Shown in pieces: positions 44,344-53,381 of a DNA stretch of 64,000 nt (positions within the stretch are counted from its first letter, which is position 1; each line of letters starts with the position of its first letter). This DNA is from CAXXOK01 sp964497495 (GTDB lineage: Bacteria; Bacillota; Clostridia; Christensenellales; Aristaeellaceae): positions 56,611 through 120,610 of the forward strand of contig CAZCCZ010000005.1 in the NCBI GenBank assembly GCA_964497495.1, in the 5' to 3' direction. The notes below the pieces were generated by a model. That model was not told where the DNA came from and searched no databases. It saw only the letters and a list, made by a program, of their open reading frames with translations. Both the position numbers and the translations under genes were made by a program.

Positions 44344-45879
44344 ATGACCGATTACAGAGAGATTCTGCGGCTTAGGTATCTGGGGTTCAACCACAGCCAG
44401 ATCGCGGCAAGCCCCGGGGTCTCACGGCAGACTGTGTTGACCACGCTGCAGAGGGCAGCAACACAGGATGTAGACTGGCAGGCGGCAGAAGGGATGAACG
44501 ACCGGGACCTGGCAGTGAAACTATTCCCAGCGGCAGAGGGGAAGCCGAACTACAAGATGCCGGATTACGCGTACATCCACCGGGAACTTGCCAAGCCGGG
44601 GATGACGCAACAGCTGTTGTGGTTCGAATATTGCGACCGGTGCAGAGACAGCGGCCAAATTCCTTGCCAGCTTACGCAGTTCAAAACGCACAACCGCATA
44701 TACGCAGCCAAATCCAGAGCAACGATGCACATTAACCGCAAACCTGGAGAGATCATGGAGGTGGACTGGGCAGGGCAGACAGTGGAGCTGTGCGACAGCG
44801 ATACAGGAGAAATCCTGAGAGCCTATGTGTTCGTTGCGGTATTGCCGTACAGCGGCTATGCGTACGCCGAGGCCTTTAGGAATCAGCAGCAGGATTCATG
44901 GATCATCGGGCATGTCAACGCCTACGGATACTTCGGTGGTGTAGCGCGGATGCTGGTTCCCGATAACCTGAAAACCGGCGTCGTCAGGCATGGACGTGAT
45001 GAGATCATCCTCAACAAAAGCTATCAGGAGATGGCGGAGCATTACGGCACGGCAGTCCTGCCGGCCCGTGTTCGTGCTCCAAAGGACAAGGCAACCGTCG
45101 AGGGCACGGTGGGTAACGTGTCCAGTTACATTCTGGCGGCAATCCGTAATCACAGGTTCTTCAGTCTCAAGGAAATGGATGACATCATCCGAGAGAGGCT
45201 GCGTGCCTTTAATCACAAGCCGTTTCAGAGAAAAGATGGTAGCCGGGCGTCATGGTTTGCACAGGAGCGGGCGTCGCTTCTCCCGCTGCCGCAAAACCCG
45301 TTTGAGATCGCCGAGTGGAAGGTGGCGACTGTTGCGTTCAACTACCATGTGAGCTTGGACGGGCAATTTTACTCGGTACCATTTGACTACATCAAGCGAA
45401 AGGTGGATGTACGGGTCACACGTAACGTCATTGAGGTATTCTTCGAAGGAAACCGTATTTCTTCCCATGTCCGGCTGCACGGCTACCGTGGCCAATACAG
45501 CACGCAGGAAGCGCATATGCCGCCCAATCATCAGCAGTATGTTCGTTGGAACGGAGAGCGTTTTCGCAACTGGGCCGCTAAAGTCGGGGAGCATGCCACC
45601 GTGGTTGTGGCAGCGATCCTCACCGGCCACAAAGTCGAGCAGCAGGGCTATCGCGCCTGTATGGCACTGCTGAAGCTCAGCGACCAGTATTCTCCGCAAA
45701 GGCTGGAAGCCGCCTGTGCCAAAGCCCTGGAATATACGCCTTGTCCAGGTTACAAAACCGTTCAGTCCATCCTCAAGTCAGGACGTGATAAGGTAGCCAA
45801 TCCAGTCTCCGAACCCTGTGAATCCTCTCCGTTTAGTTTTACGCGCGGAGCCGAGTATTACAAGGAAGGTCGGGAATAA
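44344..45879 (+). CDS. istA: IS21-family transposase IstA
   Basis: A 511-residue DDE transposase. The ATG at 44344 is 8 nt after GGAGG; 44338 is an alternative. N-terminal HTH: LRLRYLGFNHSQIAASPGVS. The catalytic core has VDWAGQTVEL (first Asp), LVPDNLKTGV (second Asp) and the Glu in KDKATVEGTVGN, the spacing typical of IS21. The C-terminal domain contains FSVPFDYIKRKVDVRVT-like sequence. It catalyses strand transfer with the ATPase IstB; its reading frame is intact. Confidence 0.95.
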   Translation: MTDYREILRLRYLGFNHSQIAASPGVSRQTVLTTLQRAATQDVDWQAAEGMNDRDLAVKLFPAAEGKPNYKMPDYAYIHRELAKPGMTQQLLWFEYCDRCRDSGQIPCQLTQFKTHNRIYAAKSRATMHINRKPGEIMEVDWAGQTVELCDSDTGEILRAYVFVAVLPYSGYAYAEAFRNQQQDSWIIGHVNAYGYFGGVARMLVPDNLKTGVVRHGRDEIILNKSYQEMAEHYGTAVLPARVRAPKDKATVEGTVGNVSSYILAAIRNHRFFSLKEMDDIIRERLRAFNHKPFQRKDGSRASWFAQERASLLPLPQNPFEIAEWKVATVAFNYHVSLDGQFYSVPFDYIKRKVDVRVTRNVIEVFFEGNRISSHVRLHGYRGQYSTQEAHMPPNHQQYVRWNGERFRNWAAKVGEHATVVVAAILTGHKVEQQGYRACMALLKLSDQYSPQRLEAACAKALEYTPCPGYKTVQSILKSGRDKVANPVSEPCESSPFSFTRGAEYYKEGRE

Positions 45880-45914
45880 TACTGCAAAACGACACCGTTT
45901 CCAAGCTTCACGAA

Positions 45915-46629
45915 ATGAAGCTAAGCACTATGGCCGCCTCCTTTCGCGGTCAGATGGAAGACAACGCAGTTGCCGAATTGAGCTTTGAGGAACAATTCGG
46001 TCTACTGGTGGATGCCGAATGGATTTCGCGCAAGAACAATCGTCTCAAGCGCCTGATCCGCAAAGCGGACTATGTCTTCCCCGGCGCATCTCTGGAAGAT
46101 ATCGAATATCACTCGGACCGTAAACTCGACAAGGCGATGATCACCAGACCGGGCACATGCAGCTATATAGGCGATTGTCGCAATATCATCGTCCTCGGTG
46201 CGACCGGAAGCGGCAAGACCTATCTGACCCATGTTTTCGGTATCACAGCAAACCGGAACTTCTACACGGTACGCTATGTGAGACTTCCGGAACTTCTGGC
46301 GGAACTAGCGCTTGCCCGCGCGGAAGGTACCTACCGAAAAGTCCTCAAGCAGTACAGGCAGGTTAAGCTCCTAATCCTGGACGAATGAACTTCTGTATCC
46401 CCTCAAGGACGCGGAAGTCAGGGAGCTACTCGAAATCACCGAGTGTCGTCACAAACGGGCATCCACCATCTTCTGTTCGCAGTTCGAGGTTGGTGGATGG
46501 CACCAGAAGATTGGAGATCCGAAGCTGGCCGATGCTATCTGCGATCATATCGTTCATGATTTGTATACGATCATCATTGGCGGTATCGACTCCATGCGCA
46601 AGCGCAAAGGCATGGAGCAGGAGGCCTGA
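45915..46629 (+). pseudogene. istB: istB, IS21 ATP-binding helper, frameshifted
   Basis: The first frame gives 157 residues with Walker A (VLGATGSGKTYLTHVF) and Walker B (LLILDE), then hits TGA at 46386-46388. Directly after, one frame over, the normal continuation reads LLYPLKDAEVRELLEITECR, STIFCSQFEVGGWHQKIGDP and GIDSMRKRKGMEQEA to TGA at 46629. A single-base change at GAATGAACTT explains the break. IstB-family length is otherwise normal (about 240 residues). Unless frameshifting is used, this copy cannot support transposition. Confidence 0.88.
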
Positions 46630-46967
46630 CGGCCTCACAGGGGGCTCTGCCCCTGATCCCCGGAGTTTTCCGCTTTGGTTTTCCAGAGAGAGTGATGCTT
46701 CTCCATGTAAAAGAGCGACGCCCGCCGGTATCACTCTCTCCGCTAAAACTTCATGAACCGCTCGGGTCGATCTCCACCGTTGCCCTATCCGGTTCATGAG
46801 TAAAAGCAATTTGAGTGTATCCCACGGTTTTCACTCCGTCAATGTCCAATCTCTCCGCCGCAACTGCCCAACTTCGCCGCCATAGGTGTCCAACCCCGCC
46901 GCCTCCCGGTGTCCAACTCGACCGACGTATGCAAGGTACATAATTTCCCATTTCTAGCCATAATGAG

Positions 46968-47000
46968 AAAGCTCTCAAACCTTTATGGTTCAAGAGCTTT
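46968..47000 (-). terminator. Original tRNA-Thr terminator, separated from its tRNA
   Basis: On the minus strand AAAGCTCTTGAACC and GGTTTGAGAGCTTT form a 14-bp stem (two G-U pairs) with a short loop, followed by CTCATTATG. It lies 4 nt beyond the displaced tRNA-Thr 3' end at 47005, where the host terminator of the intact gene would have been. It is evidence for which side is host DNA. Confidence 0.75.
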
Positions 47001-47004
47001 GCTA

Positions 47005-47051
47005 TGGAGCTGATGACGCGATTCGAACGCGTGACCTCATCCTTACCAAGG
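47005..47051. repeat. attL: displaced 3' end of tRNA-Thr, 47-bp direct repeat
   Basis: The 47 bases are identical to 57346-57392, where they form the 3' part of an intact tRNA-Thr(GGT) from anticodon loop to CCA. Sequence differs immediately outside on both sides. Here the 5' half of the tRNA is missing, so this is the host end displaced by integration. Confidence 0.92.
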
Positions 47052-47384
47052 GGCAGGAAACCCTTATTCCACCTCAAAAAGGCGACATTTACTGACTAAA
47101 ACTGACCAATTAAAATGGCGTATCCTAAACATACCGGTGGTATCCGCAAGAGTGTAAGACAGGTTTATTATGCCCACAAGACATTAGGAGGTAGACCATG
47201 CGTATCTGCTATATTGCTGATGGTTTTCTATAGGATTCTTAAATTAGCATTACGCAGAATGAAAAAGTCCTCCAATTATTGCGGTTCTTTAATTCACAAT
47301 GCATTAATGCTGCTAAGTTAATATAAAAGTATTGATTTCTCAATTCTTTTATGATACTCTATCATTTTGAAAGGAGGACTTGCG

Positions 47385-47609
47385 ATGTCTTTTTCATATA
47401 AACCACTTTGGAAATTGCTCATTGATAGAGATATGAGCAAGAAAGAACTGATGGACGTAACTAATATTTCAAAATCCACAATGGATAAAATGGGGCGTTC
47501 AGAGATTGTGTCCCTCGAAATAATTGACAGGATATGTAAATACTTCAATTGTAGTATTGAAGATGTCATAGAGCATCGTCACAAGGAAGGAGGGCAAGAT
47601 GGGAAATAG
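47385..47609 (+). CDS. Small XRE-family regulator upstream of the methyltransferase
   Basis: A 74-residue HTH protein; the ATG at 47385 lies 7 nt after AAAGGAGG. Sequence MSKKELMDVTNISKSTMDKM, then ICKYFNCSIEDVIEH is typical of short XRE repressors. Its end overlaps the methyltransferase start by 11 bases, so they are co-translated. A role in timing methyltransferase expression is likely (inference), as for control proteins of restriction systems. Bases 47052-47384 hold no other supported gene. Confidence 0.85.
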   Translation: MSFSYKPLWKLLIDRDMSKKELMDVTNISKSTMDKMGRSEIVSLEIIDRICKYFNCSIEDVIEHRHKEGGQDGK

Positions 47610-49962
47610 TTATTCGAAGGCAGCAGCCGCAACCTTTATTCTGAACAAAGGAGAACCCATTCACAGATGGTATTCCTATTTAGAGGGCTATTCTTCTTGC
47701 TTGATTGATGATATTGTGATGGAAATTGGCCCAGAAAATATCAACGCAATCTACGATCCGTTTTGTGGAACAGGAACGACAGCTTTAGTTGCTTCTTCAC
47801 ATGGAATCAAATCCTACTATTGTGAGACAAACCCCTTTATGCAACAAGTCATTGAAGCTAAGATCAATTCTGTTAAAAGGTTGAGAGATACTGGAATCCG
47901 AAGCAAATATCTCAAAGAGTTTTTGCGGGAAATGGAAAACTATAGTTTCCAATTTTGTTTTGAAGAACCAACATGGGATGGATTTGAAAAGTTCTTTGAC
48001 TCCGATGTTCTTGCACAACTAAAGGATTTGAAGCGAAGGGTCGATGATATTTCTGACGAGGACACAAGAAATATTGTCCTTATTCTCTTGGCTTCGGTTA
48101 CGGTAAGAGCTTCAAAAATGATTCGCCAAGGGGATCTGCGTTTTGCAAAAGATACCGAGAAAAAAGATGGAGACAAGGATATTAATTCTAACTTTATCTG
48201 CAAAATCAAATTAGCTATTGATGACATTGAGAGTGATAGCTGTCCCACTTTAGCAGAAACAATTAGGCTGGCTGACGATTCGAGAGATATTGAAGTGGAG
48301 AATCAAATTGATTGCGTTATTACTTCTCCGCCGTATCTTAACGGAACCAACTATATTAGGAACACAAAACTTGAATTGAAGTTGTCCGGTCATGTCCTTA
48401 GTGAAAAAGACTTGCCACGCTTTCACTCCAAAGGAATCATCGCTGGAATAAACAATGTCTCCAATCGCAATACCAATTTTGAGATTCCAGATGTTGTACG
48501 CCCTTATATTAAAGATTTAGAACCTGTTGCATACGATAAACGCATTCCGATTATGGTCGCAGGCTACTTCAATGATATGGGAAAAGTTATCGAGCGTCTT
48601 TCCCACGCTATGAAAGACAACGGATATTTTATTATGGACATTGGCGATTCACAGTTTGCCGGAGTTCATATTCCTACCCACGAAATACTTACGAAAATCT
48701 GCGAAGCATATGGCTTTGAGCTATACGGAGAAGACATTTTAAGAGAACGCCGTTCTAAAAATGGTATGGTTCTTTCGCAAAGATTATTAAAGTTCCGCTT
48801 TCATAAAAAAGATTCTCCGCTAGAAATATTCCATGCGGAAGCACAGAACTTTATGAATACTATGCCATATAAAGTTACCCCATTTTCGGGTCGAAACTGG
48901 GGACATTCATGGCATTCTTTATGCTCCTATCATGGGAAATTAAAACCAGCGATTGCTCATTTTTTGGTAGAACAATTCACCGAGCCGGGAGACATAGTAG
49001 TTGATCCATTAAGCGGAGTGGGTACAATTCCGTTAGAAGCGTGCTTGCAAAACAGAATAGGCATTGGAAACGACCTCAGTGAACTTGCGTTTTGCGTAAC
49101 AAAAGCAAAGGTAGAAAAGGCAGATGAAAAAGATTGCTTTGAAGTTCTTGGACAATTACAGTCTTACATTGAAAGCGAAAAACAAAGTGATGAAATCTCG
49201 ATGCTGGTTCAAAAATATGAAAATTTTGGATTCAATGGGAAGTTGCCAAACTACTTCCACGAAGATACTTTCAGAGAAATTCTATATGCCCGTAAGTATT
49301 TCACTTCGAGGATTAGAACACTTACTTCTGCCGAAGCAATGGTCTTTTCATGCTTCCTTCATGTCCTTCATGGAAACAGACCTTACGCTTTGTCACGGAA
49401 CTCTCATCCACTTACACCGTATGCTCCCACAGGCGATTTTATATACAAAAATGTTGTAGAGCATATTAAAGATAAGTTGGTTGCTTCGTACAAGAAGGGA
49501 GAATTTGACAACTACAGATTCGGGCAGGCGATATACGGGGATTACCAAAAGCTCAGTACACACAATATTGCTGCCGATGCCGTTATTTGTTCGCCTCCCT
49601 TCGCAGATTCAATCAGATTTTATATGCAAAACTGGATGCGTCTTTGGTTATGTGGCTGGGAAGAAAACGATTATAAAGAAGCAGAGAGTACATTCCTCGA
49701 TCAAAAGCAGCGTAAAGATTTCGATGTTTATGTGTCTTTCTTCAAGATGTGCTACGATATTCTAAAGCCACATGGGAAAGTAATTCTTCACCTCGGCAAA
49801 ACAGAGAAGGTAGATATGGCTGAAGAATTGTCGAAACGAGCTACGCCGTATTTTGTTGAGGTATATCGTGGAACTGAAAATGTGCAAGAAATCGAAAAAC
49901 ACGGAATCAAAGATAAAGGCTCAACAGTTGAACACCAATATTTGTTCTTAATGAAGAAATAA
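47599..49962 (+). CDS. Fused two-domain DNA methyltransferase (N4-cytosine/N6-adenine type)
   Basis: A 787-residue protein with two amino-methyltransferase domains in tandem. Domain 1: SAM motif DPFCGTGT (about 53-60) and catalytic motif TSPPY (about 240-244). Domain 2: SAM-binding VVDPLSGVGTIPLEA (about 467-481) and catalytic CSPPF (about 663-667). Both [S]PP[YF] motifs mark N4C or N6A methylation, not 5-methylcytosine. Fusions of two domains are known for modification of asymmetric sites, each domain treating one strand (as in M.FokI). It starts inside the XRE gene and is convergent with an HNH-protein gene, with a shared terminator between them. I read it as the modification part of a restriction-type system; the target is unknown. 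Confidence 0.88.
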   Translation: MGNSYSKAAAATFILNKGEPIHRWYSYLEGYSSCLIDDIVMEIGPENINAIYDPFCGTGTTALVASSHGIKSYYCETNPFMQQVIEAKINSVKRLRDTGIRSKYLKEFLREMENYSFQFCFEEPTWDGFEKFFDSDVLAQLKDLKRRVDDISDEDTRNIVLILLASVTVRASKMIRQGDLRFAKDTEKKDGDKDINSNFICKIKLAIDDIESDSCPTLAETIRLADDSRDIEVENQIDCVITSPPYLNGTNYIRNTKLELKLSGHVLSEKDLPRFHSKGIIAGINNVSNRNTNFEIPDVVRPYIKDLEPVAYDKRIPIMVAGYFNDMGKVIERLSHAMKDNGYFIMDIGDSQFAGVHIPTHEILTKICEAYGFELYGEDILRERRSKNGMVLSQRLLKFRFHKKDSPLEIFHAEAQNFMNTMPYKVTPFSGRNWGHSWHSLCSYHGKLKPAIAHFLVEQFTEPGDIVVDPLSGVGTIPLEACLQNRIGIGNDLSELAFCVTKAKVEKADEKDCFEVLGQLQSYIESEKQSDEISMLVQKYENFGFNGKLPNYFHEDTFREILYARKYFTSRIRTLTSAEAMVFSCFLHVLHGNRPYALSRNSHPLTPYAPTGDFIYKNVVEHIKDKLVASYKKGEFDNYRFGQAIYGDYQKLSTHNIAADAVICSPPFADSIRFYMQNWMRLWLCGWEENDYKEAESTFLDQKQRKDFDVYVSFFKMCYDILKPHGKVILHLGKTEKVDMAEELSKRATPYFVEVYRGTENVQEIEKHGIKDKGSTVEHQYLFLMKK

Positions 49963-49968
49963 GCAAAG

Positions 49969-49993
49969 CGGGACTGGAAGTACTCCAGTCCCG
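49969..49993. terminator. Bidirectional terminator between methyltransferase and HNH genes
   Basis: CGGGACTGGA (49969-49978) pairs with TCCAGTCCCG (49984-49993), 5-nt loop. It lies between the two convergent stops and serves both transcripts. Confidence 0.8.
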
Positions 49994-50002
49994 TTGAAAT
50001 AA

Positions 50003-51490
50003 TTATTTGATTGTCACCGAACGTGGATAGCGACCTGTTTCCTTGCGATACTTTTCTGCAAGGTCAACTTTTCTGGCGATAATACGCTTTAGCGAATCGT
50101 TGATTTTGTCAGCAGTTCGGATTCCGTCCCTTACCTTTTGATAGTCCGTGTGCATCAAAAAATCATCATAGAACCATACAACATTTTCGATGAGCAAATT
50201 CAAAACCTGCTGATTAACCTCTTTTTTATGAAGCTGAGATAATGATAAACCTGTAATTTTGCTCAATCGAATAAGTTCTTCTTCACTATAGTAATCTACA
50301 GGGAAATGGTCGCTCTTTTGAGAGTTATGGCTGCTACACAAACAAGTTGCAGTTTCATCAAGACGGTATAGGTAAGCCAATGGCATTGTATGGTCTAATG
50401 CCATATCTCCTAAAGCGATGGGCTCAGAATCAGGTCCACATTTAAAGCATCTCTTTCCAAACTTTTCCCAGATGTAACGAGAAAACTCCGTCTTTGTGCG
50501 ATGCTCAAATTCAAAATGAATGAGGTTTCTGTCCAAAAGCGTATTTATCAAGACCTCAATAGCCCTTCGTCTCAATCCATCTTCCTTGAACTGTTGAGCG
50601 TTACGCTGAGGGTTCAAAGGTGCATTGACAAAGAACTTTTTACAGGCTTTGCATTCCAGTTGATGCCCATAATAGGACACAACCTTGCCGTCCTCGATAG
50701 TCAGCCCTTTGAGATCATTTGCTTTCAAATCAGCTCGTTTCTGAATGTTATAGGCTCTAAAAGTCGAGTGAACACATGGAGCTCTTTTCTTGCAATGTAA
50801 CGAAAAGCTCAAAGTCTTTAACTCATCATCAATATTGATAGGCAAGTAGCGTCCACAGCGATTGCAGCTCTTTGCAACAATTCGCTTTCCTTCAACAAAC
50901 TCTTGACCAGAAGTAAGATACCAGTCAATCGGTAAGTCAGAGCGAAGATAATACAGATACGGCACATGCATACTTGTCTTTTGATAAAAGCTCGTTGCAC
51001 AAGATGTATCTTGAAACTCCTCTTTGGATACCACATCGAAGTCAAAAGCAATGAAGTCAAGGACATTTCCCCGTTGACTTGATACGGTCATCTTGACAAT
51101 AACATCGATAAGCTGCGAGTCTTTATTGATAAGCTGTTCAGCATGAATACCGATATTTGACCAGATATTAGCTTCAATAGTCTGCTCCCAATCTTCACCA
51201 AAGGCATATCCTTCTCCTTCGTAGCTATAACTCATATCCAGGGATATGATTGCCTTCTTAGCAGAATGGATGTATCCACCAAAAGCAATAATCGACAGCC
51301 CCTTCTCAAAAAGCTCCACGACTTCGACAGATGAACGAGCGAAGGTGAATGTTACTGTGTTGCTGTCACAAACATACCGTTCGGCGTGAAGAATGAGGCA
51401 CTCGCCACCAGTTGTCCCATCACAAGTATGATAACCACTTTCACGAGTTACACCTCGTCTGTGGTAGGTTCTTAAATCTTTCTGAGCCAT
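50003..51490 (-). CDS. HNH endonuclease-like protein with zinc-binding cysteine clusters
   Basis: A 495-residue protein; the ATG follows AGAGGAGG. The C-terminal third holds an HNH/treble-clef motif: RCFKCG, then MALDHTMPLAYLYRL, then CLCSSHNSQKSDHFP (about residues 345-400), with DH, N and H in the expected order. Two cysteine pairs precede it (CNRCGRYLP ... CKKRAPCVH; LECKACKKFF), suggesting zinc ribbons that could read DNA. The N-terminal 200 residues are unrecognised. Some type IIS restriction enzymes (Eco31I type) use one HNH site, and the neighbour is a two-domain methyltransferase, so a restriction endonuclease is the best guess. Direct similarity to a known enzyme cannot be checked here. 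Confidence 0.78.
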   Translation of the reverse strand: MAQKDLRTYHRRGVTRESGYHTCDGTTGGECLILHAERYVCDSNTVTFTFARSSVEVVELFEKGLSIIAFGGYIHSAKKAIISLDMSYSYEGEGYAFGEDWEQTIEANIWSNIGIHAEQLINKDSQLIDVIVKMTVSSQRGNVLDFIAFDFDVVSKEEFQDTSCATSFYQKTSMHVPYLYYLRSDLPIDWYLTSGQEFVEGKRIVAKSCNRCGRYLPINIDDELKTLSFSLHCKKRAPCVHSTFRAYNIQKRADLKANDLKGLTIEDGKVVSYYGHQLECKACKKFFVNAPLNPQRNAQQFKEDGLRRRAIEVLINTLLDRNLIHFEFEHRTKTEFSRYIWEKFGKRCFKCGPDSEPIALGDMALDHTMPLAYLYRLDETATCLCSSHNSQKSDHFPVDYYSEEELIRLSKITGLSLSQLHKKEVNQQVLNLLIENVVWFYDDFLMHTDYQKVRDGIRTADKINDSLKRIIARKVDLAEKYRKETGRYPRSVTIK

Positions 51491-51504
51491 AAGCAGTTCC
51501 TCCT

Positions 51505-51714
51505 CTACAAATTTTTAAATAGCTCGCTCAGAGAAACTCCGAGACCATCAGCAATTTTTTGAATGTTCTTTATGGCAATATTCCTTTTGCCAGCCTCGAC
51601 TGATGCAAAGTAAGTCCTGTCCATATCAATGGATAATGCAAACTTTTCTTGGCTCAATCCTTTTTCTTTTCGTAGCTGCTGTACCTTTAGCCCGAACGAT
51701 TTTTGAATATCCAA
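51505..51714 (-). CDS. XRE-family controller-like protein
   Basis: A 69-residue HTH protein starting at a TTG (51714) 6 nt after GGAGGTGA. Sequence LRKEKGLSQEKFALSIDMDR, then YFASVEAGKRNI and IADGLGVSLSELF closely follow the controller (C) proteins of restriction-modification systems. It lies directly upstream of the HNH gene on the same strand (14-nt gap), the classical C-R order, where C protein delays endonuclease expression until methylation is complete. Confidence 0.88.
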   Translation of the reverse strand: MDIQKSFGLKVQQLRKEKGLSQEKFALSIDMDRTYFASVEAGKRNIAIKNIQKIADGLGVSLSELFKNL

Positions 51715-51832
51715 AGGCGCTCACCTCCATGAATGTACAACTATGCCACATTAAATTTTGCATCAAATGCTGCAAATAAGACAACGGTTTATGAGTAACA
51801 GATTTATGGTTCTTAATCAATAATGACCAAGC

Positions 51833-51868
51833 CAAAAGGCACGAACCATAAAAAGTTCGTGCCTTTTG
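51833..51868. terminator. Hairpin terminator upstream of the controller gene
   Basis: CAAAAGGCACGAAC (51833-51846) pairs exactly with GTTCGTGCCTTTTG (51855-51868), 8-nt loop, followed by TTTTAC on the plus strand. It insulates the restriction-like module from the genes to its right. Confidence 0.78.
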
Positions 51869-51900
51869 TTTTACTCATTTTCGGAAAGGAGGTTTAGCCC

Positions 51901-52187
51901 TTGAGCAGAAAAAAGGAGCCGCTGACCTTGCCGGTGCTTTACGCCGCCAAGGAAGAAGCCGAGGAGGAATTGAGGAAAGACAAGCAGAAGGAGAAAATTT
52001 CGAAGCATCAGATTTCCAAGCTGACCCGCAACGCCAGAACCCACCGCCTTTGTACCAGAGCAGGTATGTTGGAGAGCTTTCTGCCCAACCCGGAACTGCT
52101 GACGGAGATGAGGTGATGATAGTCCTAAAGATTGCCTTTCATCAGCCAGCAATGAAGTCGGTTCTGGAAAAACTGGCAACGGTTTGA
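51901..52187 (+). pseudogene. DUF3847-family conjugative-element protein, frameshifted
   Basis: Starts at a TTG after AAAGGAGG. The first frame (71 residues) includes NARTHRLCTRAGMLESFLPN, the DUF3847 core, and ends early at TGA near 52116. One frame over, the expected C-terminus follows: VMIVLKIAFHQPAMKSVLEK, stop at 52185-52187. So a frameshift in CTGACGGAGATGAGG splits the gene. DUF3847 proteins are small proteins of Firmicute integrative and conjugative elements. Further debris runs to about 52260. Confidence 0.7.
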
Positions 52188-52386
52188 GAATGGTGTTGTT
52201 CCTGAGGTATTTATGACCAGTGGCTATACGCTGGGCAAACCATACCGGTTTGAGAATTGAATATGTCACAAGGTATACTCTAAAGCAACATGCTATTTAT
52301 GTTTCATTTGAGTTGATATTTGCTTATTGACATATTTCATAATTCGTGCTATGATTAATGCAATAAAAAGCACGGAGGTAACCACG

Positions 52387-52947
52387 ATGCGCGTTGGGTA
52401 TGCAAGGGTGAGCACCAAGGAACAGAATGAAGCACGTCAGATACAGGCATTCAAAGAACAAGGCATTGAGAAAGTATTTCTTGATAAGCAAAGCGGCAAG
52501 AGCGCAGACAGGCCACAGTTAAAGGCTATGCTTGCGTTTGTACGCAATGGTGATGTGGTGATTGTGGAGAGCATCAGCCGCGCCGCAAGGAACACCCGTG
52601 ACCTGCTCACAATAGTTGAGGAGATTAACCACAAGGGCGCGGAGTTTGTTAGCCTGAAAGAGAGTATCGACACGCAGACAGCCACAGGCAAGTTCATGTT
52701 GACAGTTTTTGCAGCAATGGCTGAGCTTGAGCGCGAGTACATCTTGCAGCGTCAGGCGGAGGGTATAGCGATTGCTAAGGCGGAGGGTCGGTTCAAAGGC
52801 AAGCCAAAGATGGAGATCGACAGCGAGGCCTTCAAACGCGAATGCAAGAGGTGGCGAAATGGAGACCAATCCGCCGTATCCACAATGAACAAGCTTAATT
52901 TAAAACCAAATACTTTCTACCGCAGAGTCAAGGAACTAGGTCTATAA
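52387..52947 (+). CDS. Serine recombinase (resolvase/invertase family)
   Basis: A 186-residue small serine recombinase. The ATG at 52387 is 7 nt after GGAGGTAA; an upstream in-frame ATG at 52327 is not used. Catalytic Ser9 in RVGYARVSTKEQ, followed by LDKQSGKSADRPQ, ESISRAARNTRDLL and FAAMAELEREYILQRQAEG, all hallmark segments. The last 45 residues form a short HTH for site recognition. Such enzymes resolve or invert DNA between two res/hix sites. No such sites were identified near it; it may be cargo or part of the element's maintenance. Confidence 0.92.
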   Translation: MRVGYARVSTKEQNEARQIQAFKEQGIEKVFLDKQSGKSADRPQLKAMLAFVRNGDVVIVESISRAARNTRDLLTIVEEINHKGAEFVSLKESIDTQTATGKFMLTVFAAMAELEREYILQRQAEGIAIAKAEGRFKGKPKMEIDSEAFKRECKRWRNGDQSAVSTMNKLNLKPNTFYRRVKELGL

Positions 52948-53352
52948 TACCCGAACAACAGGATGAACACATACATGGCGGAGGAATAAAGCACCCTCCG
53001 CCTACTTGTATGGTTCAATGCCTTACGAGAGAAATGGCCGAGCCGATACGCTAATACCCGTCTAAGACACAGAATAGGCCCTAGGAGAGCTTGCGGAGGC
53101 GTGGATGGTAATCTGTCACACAGCACACGCAACACGCTAGGGGGTTATTTTTCACTCTATTTGCACTTGCATTTTTTTCCAGCAAGTGCAAGTTGATATT
53201 CAAAGGTCTTATGGGGAAAATTGGGTTTCCCGATTCGGGGATATGTTGCCAGTAGATATAAATTGACATAATATTGTAAATATAACTAAAATTAACAATA
53301 TTAACCGAGTACTATCATTATTATAAAAGAATAAAAATAAATACAAAAAGCC

Positions 53353-53381
53353 TTGACCCATTATGCATTCTATGCTATGAT
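53353..53381 (+). promoter_or_regulatory. Candidate promoter in the 52.9-54.1 kb gap
   Basis: TTGACC (53353-53358), 17-bp spacer, TATGAT (53376-53381). The AT-rich gap from 52948 to 54076 otherwise holds a GGAGG-TTG start for a five-codon frame (53498-53517), several short inverted repeats and an antirepressor fragment; no intact gene is supported. Confidence 0.45.

Larger units (their letters stand above)
44180..46933 (+). mobile_element. IS21-family insertion sequence
   Basis: About 2.75 kb. The left end starts TGAATACGGCGGGACGGATT; the right end, read inverted, starts TGCATACGTCGGTCGAGTTG. Inside each end lie four spaced copies of a GGCGGCGAGATTGGACA-like motif (left 44190-44275; right about 46840-46915), inverted relative to each other, as IS21 elements carry multiple transposase sites. 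It holds istA and a frameshifted istB in the usual order. No clear target duplication is seen (left flank ...AAGATA, right flank AGGTAC...), so the exact termini are tentative. The broken istB suggests it cannot move on its own. Confidence 0.88.

Noticed and set aside
47115..47321. 68-codon frame next to attL
   Set aside because: No ribosome site, no recognisable features, and it crosses AT-rich non-coding sequence.
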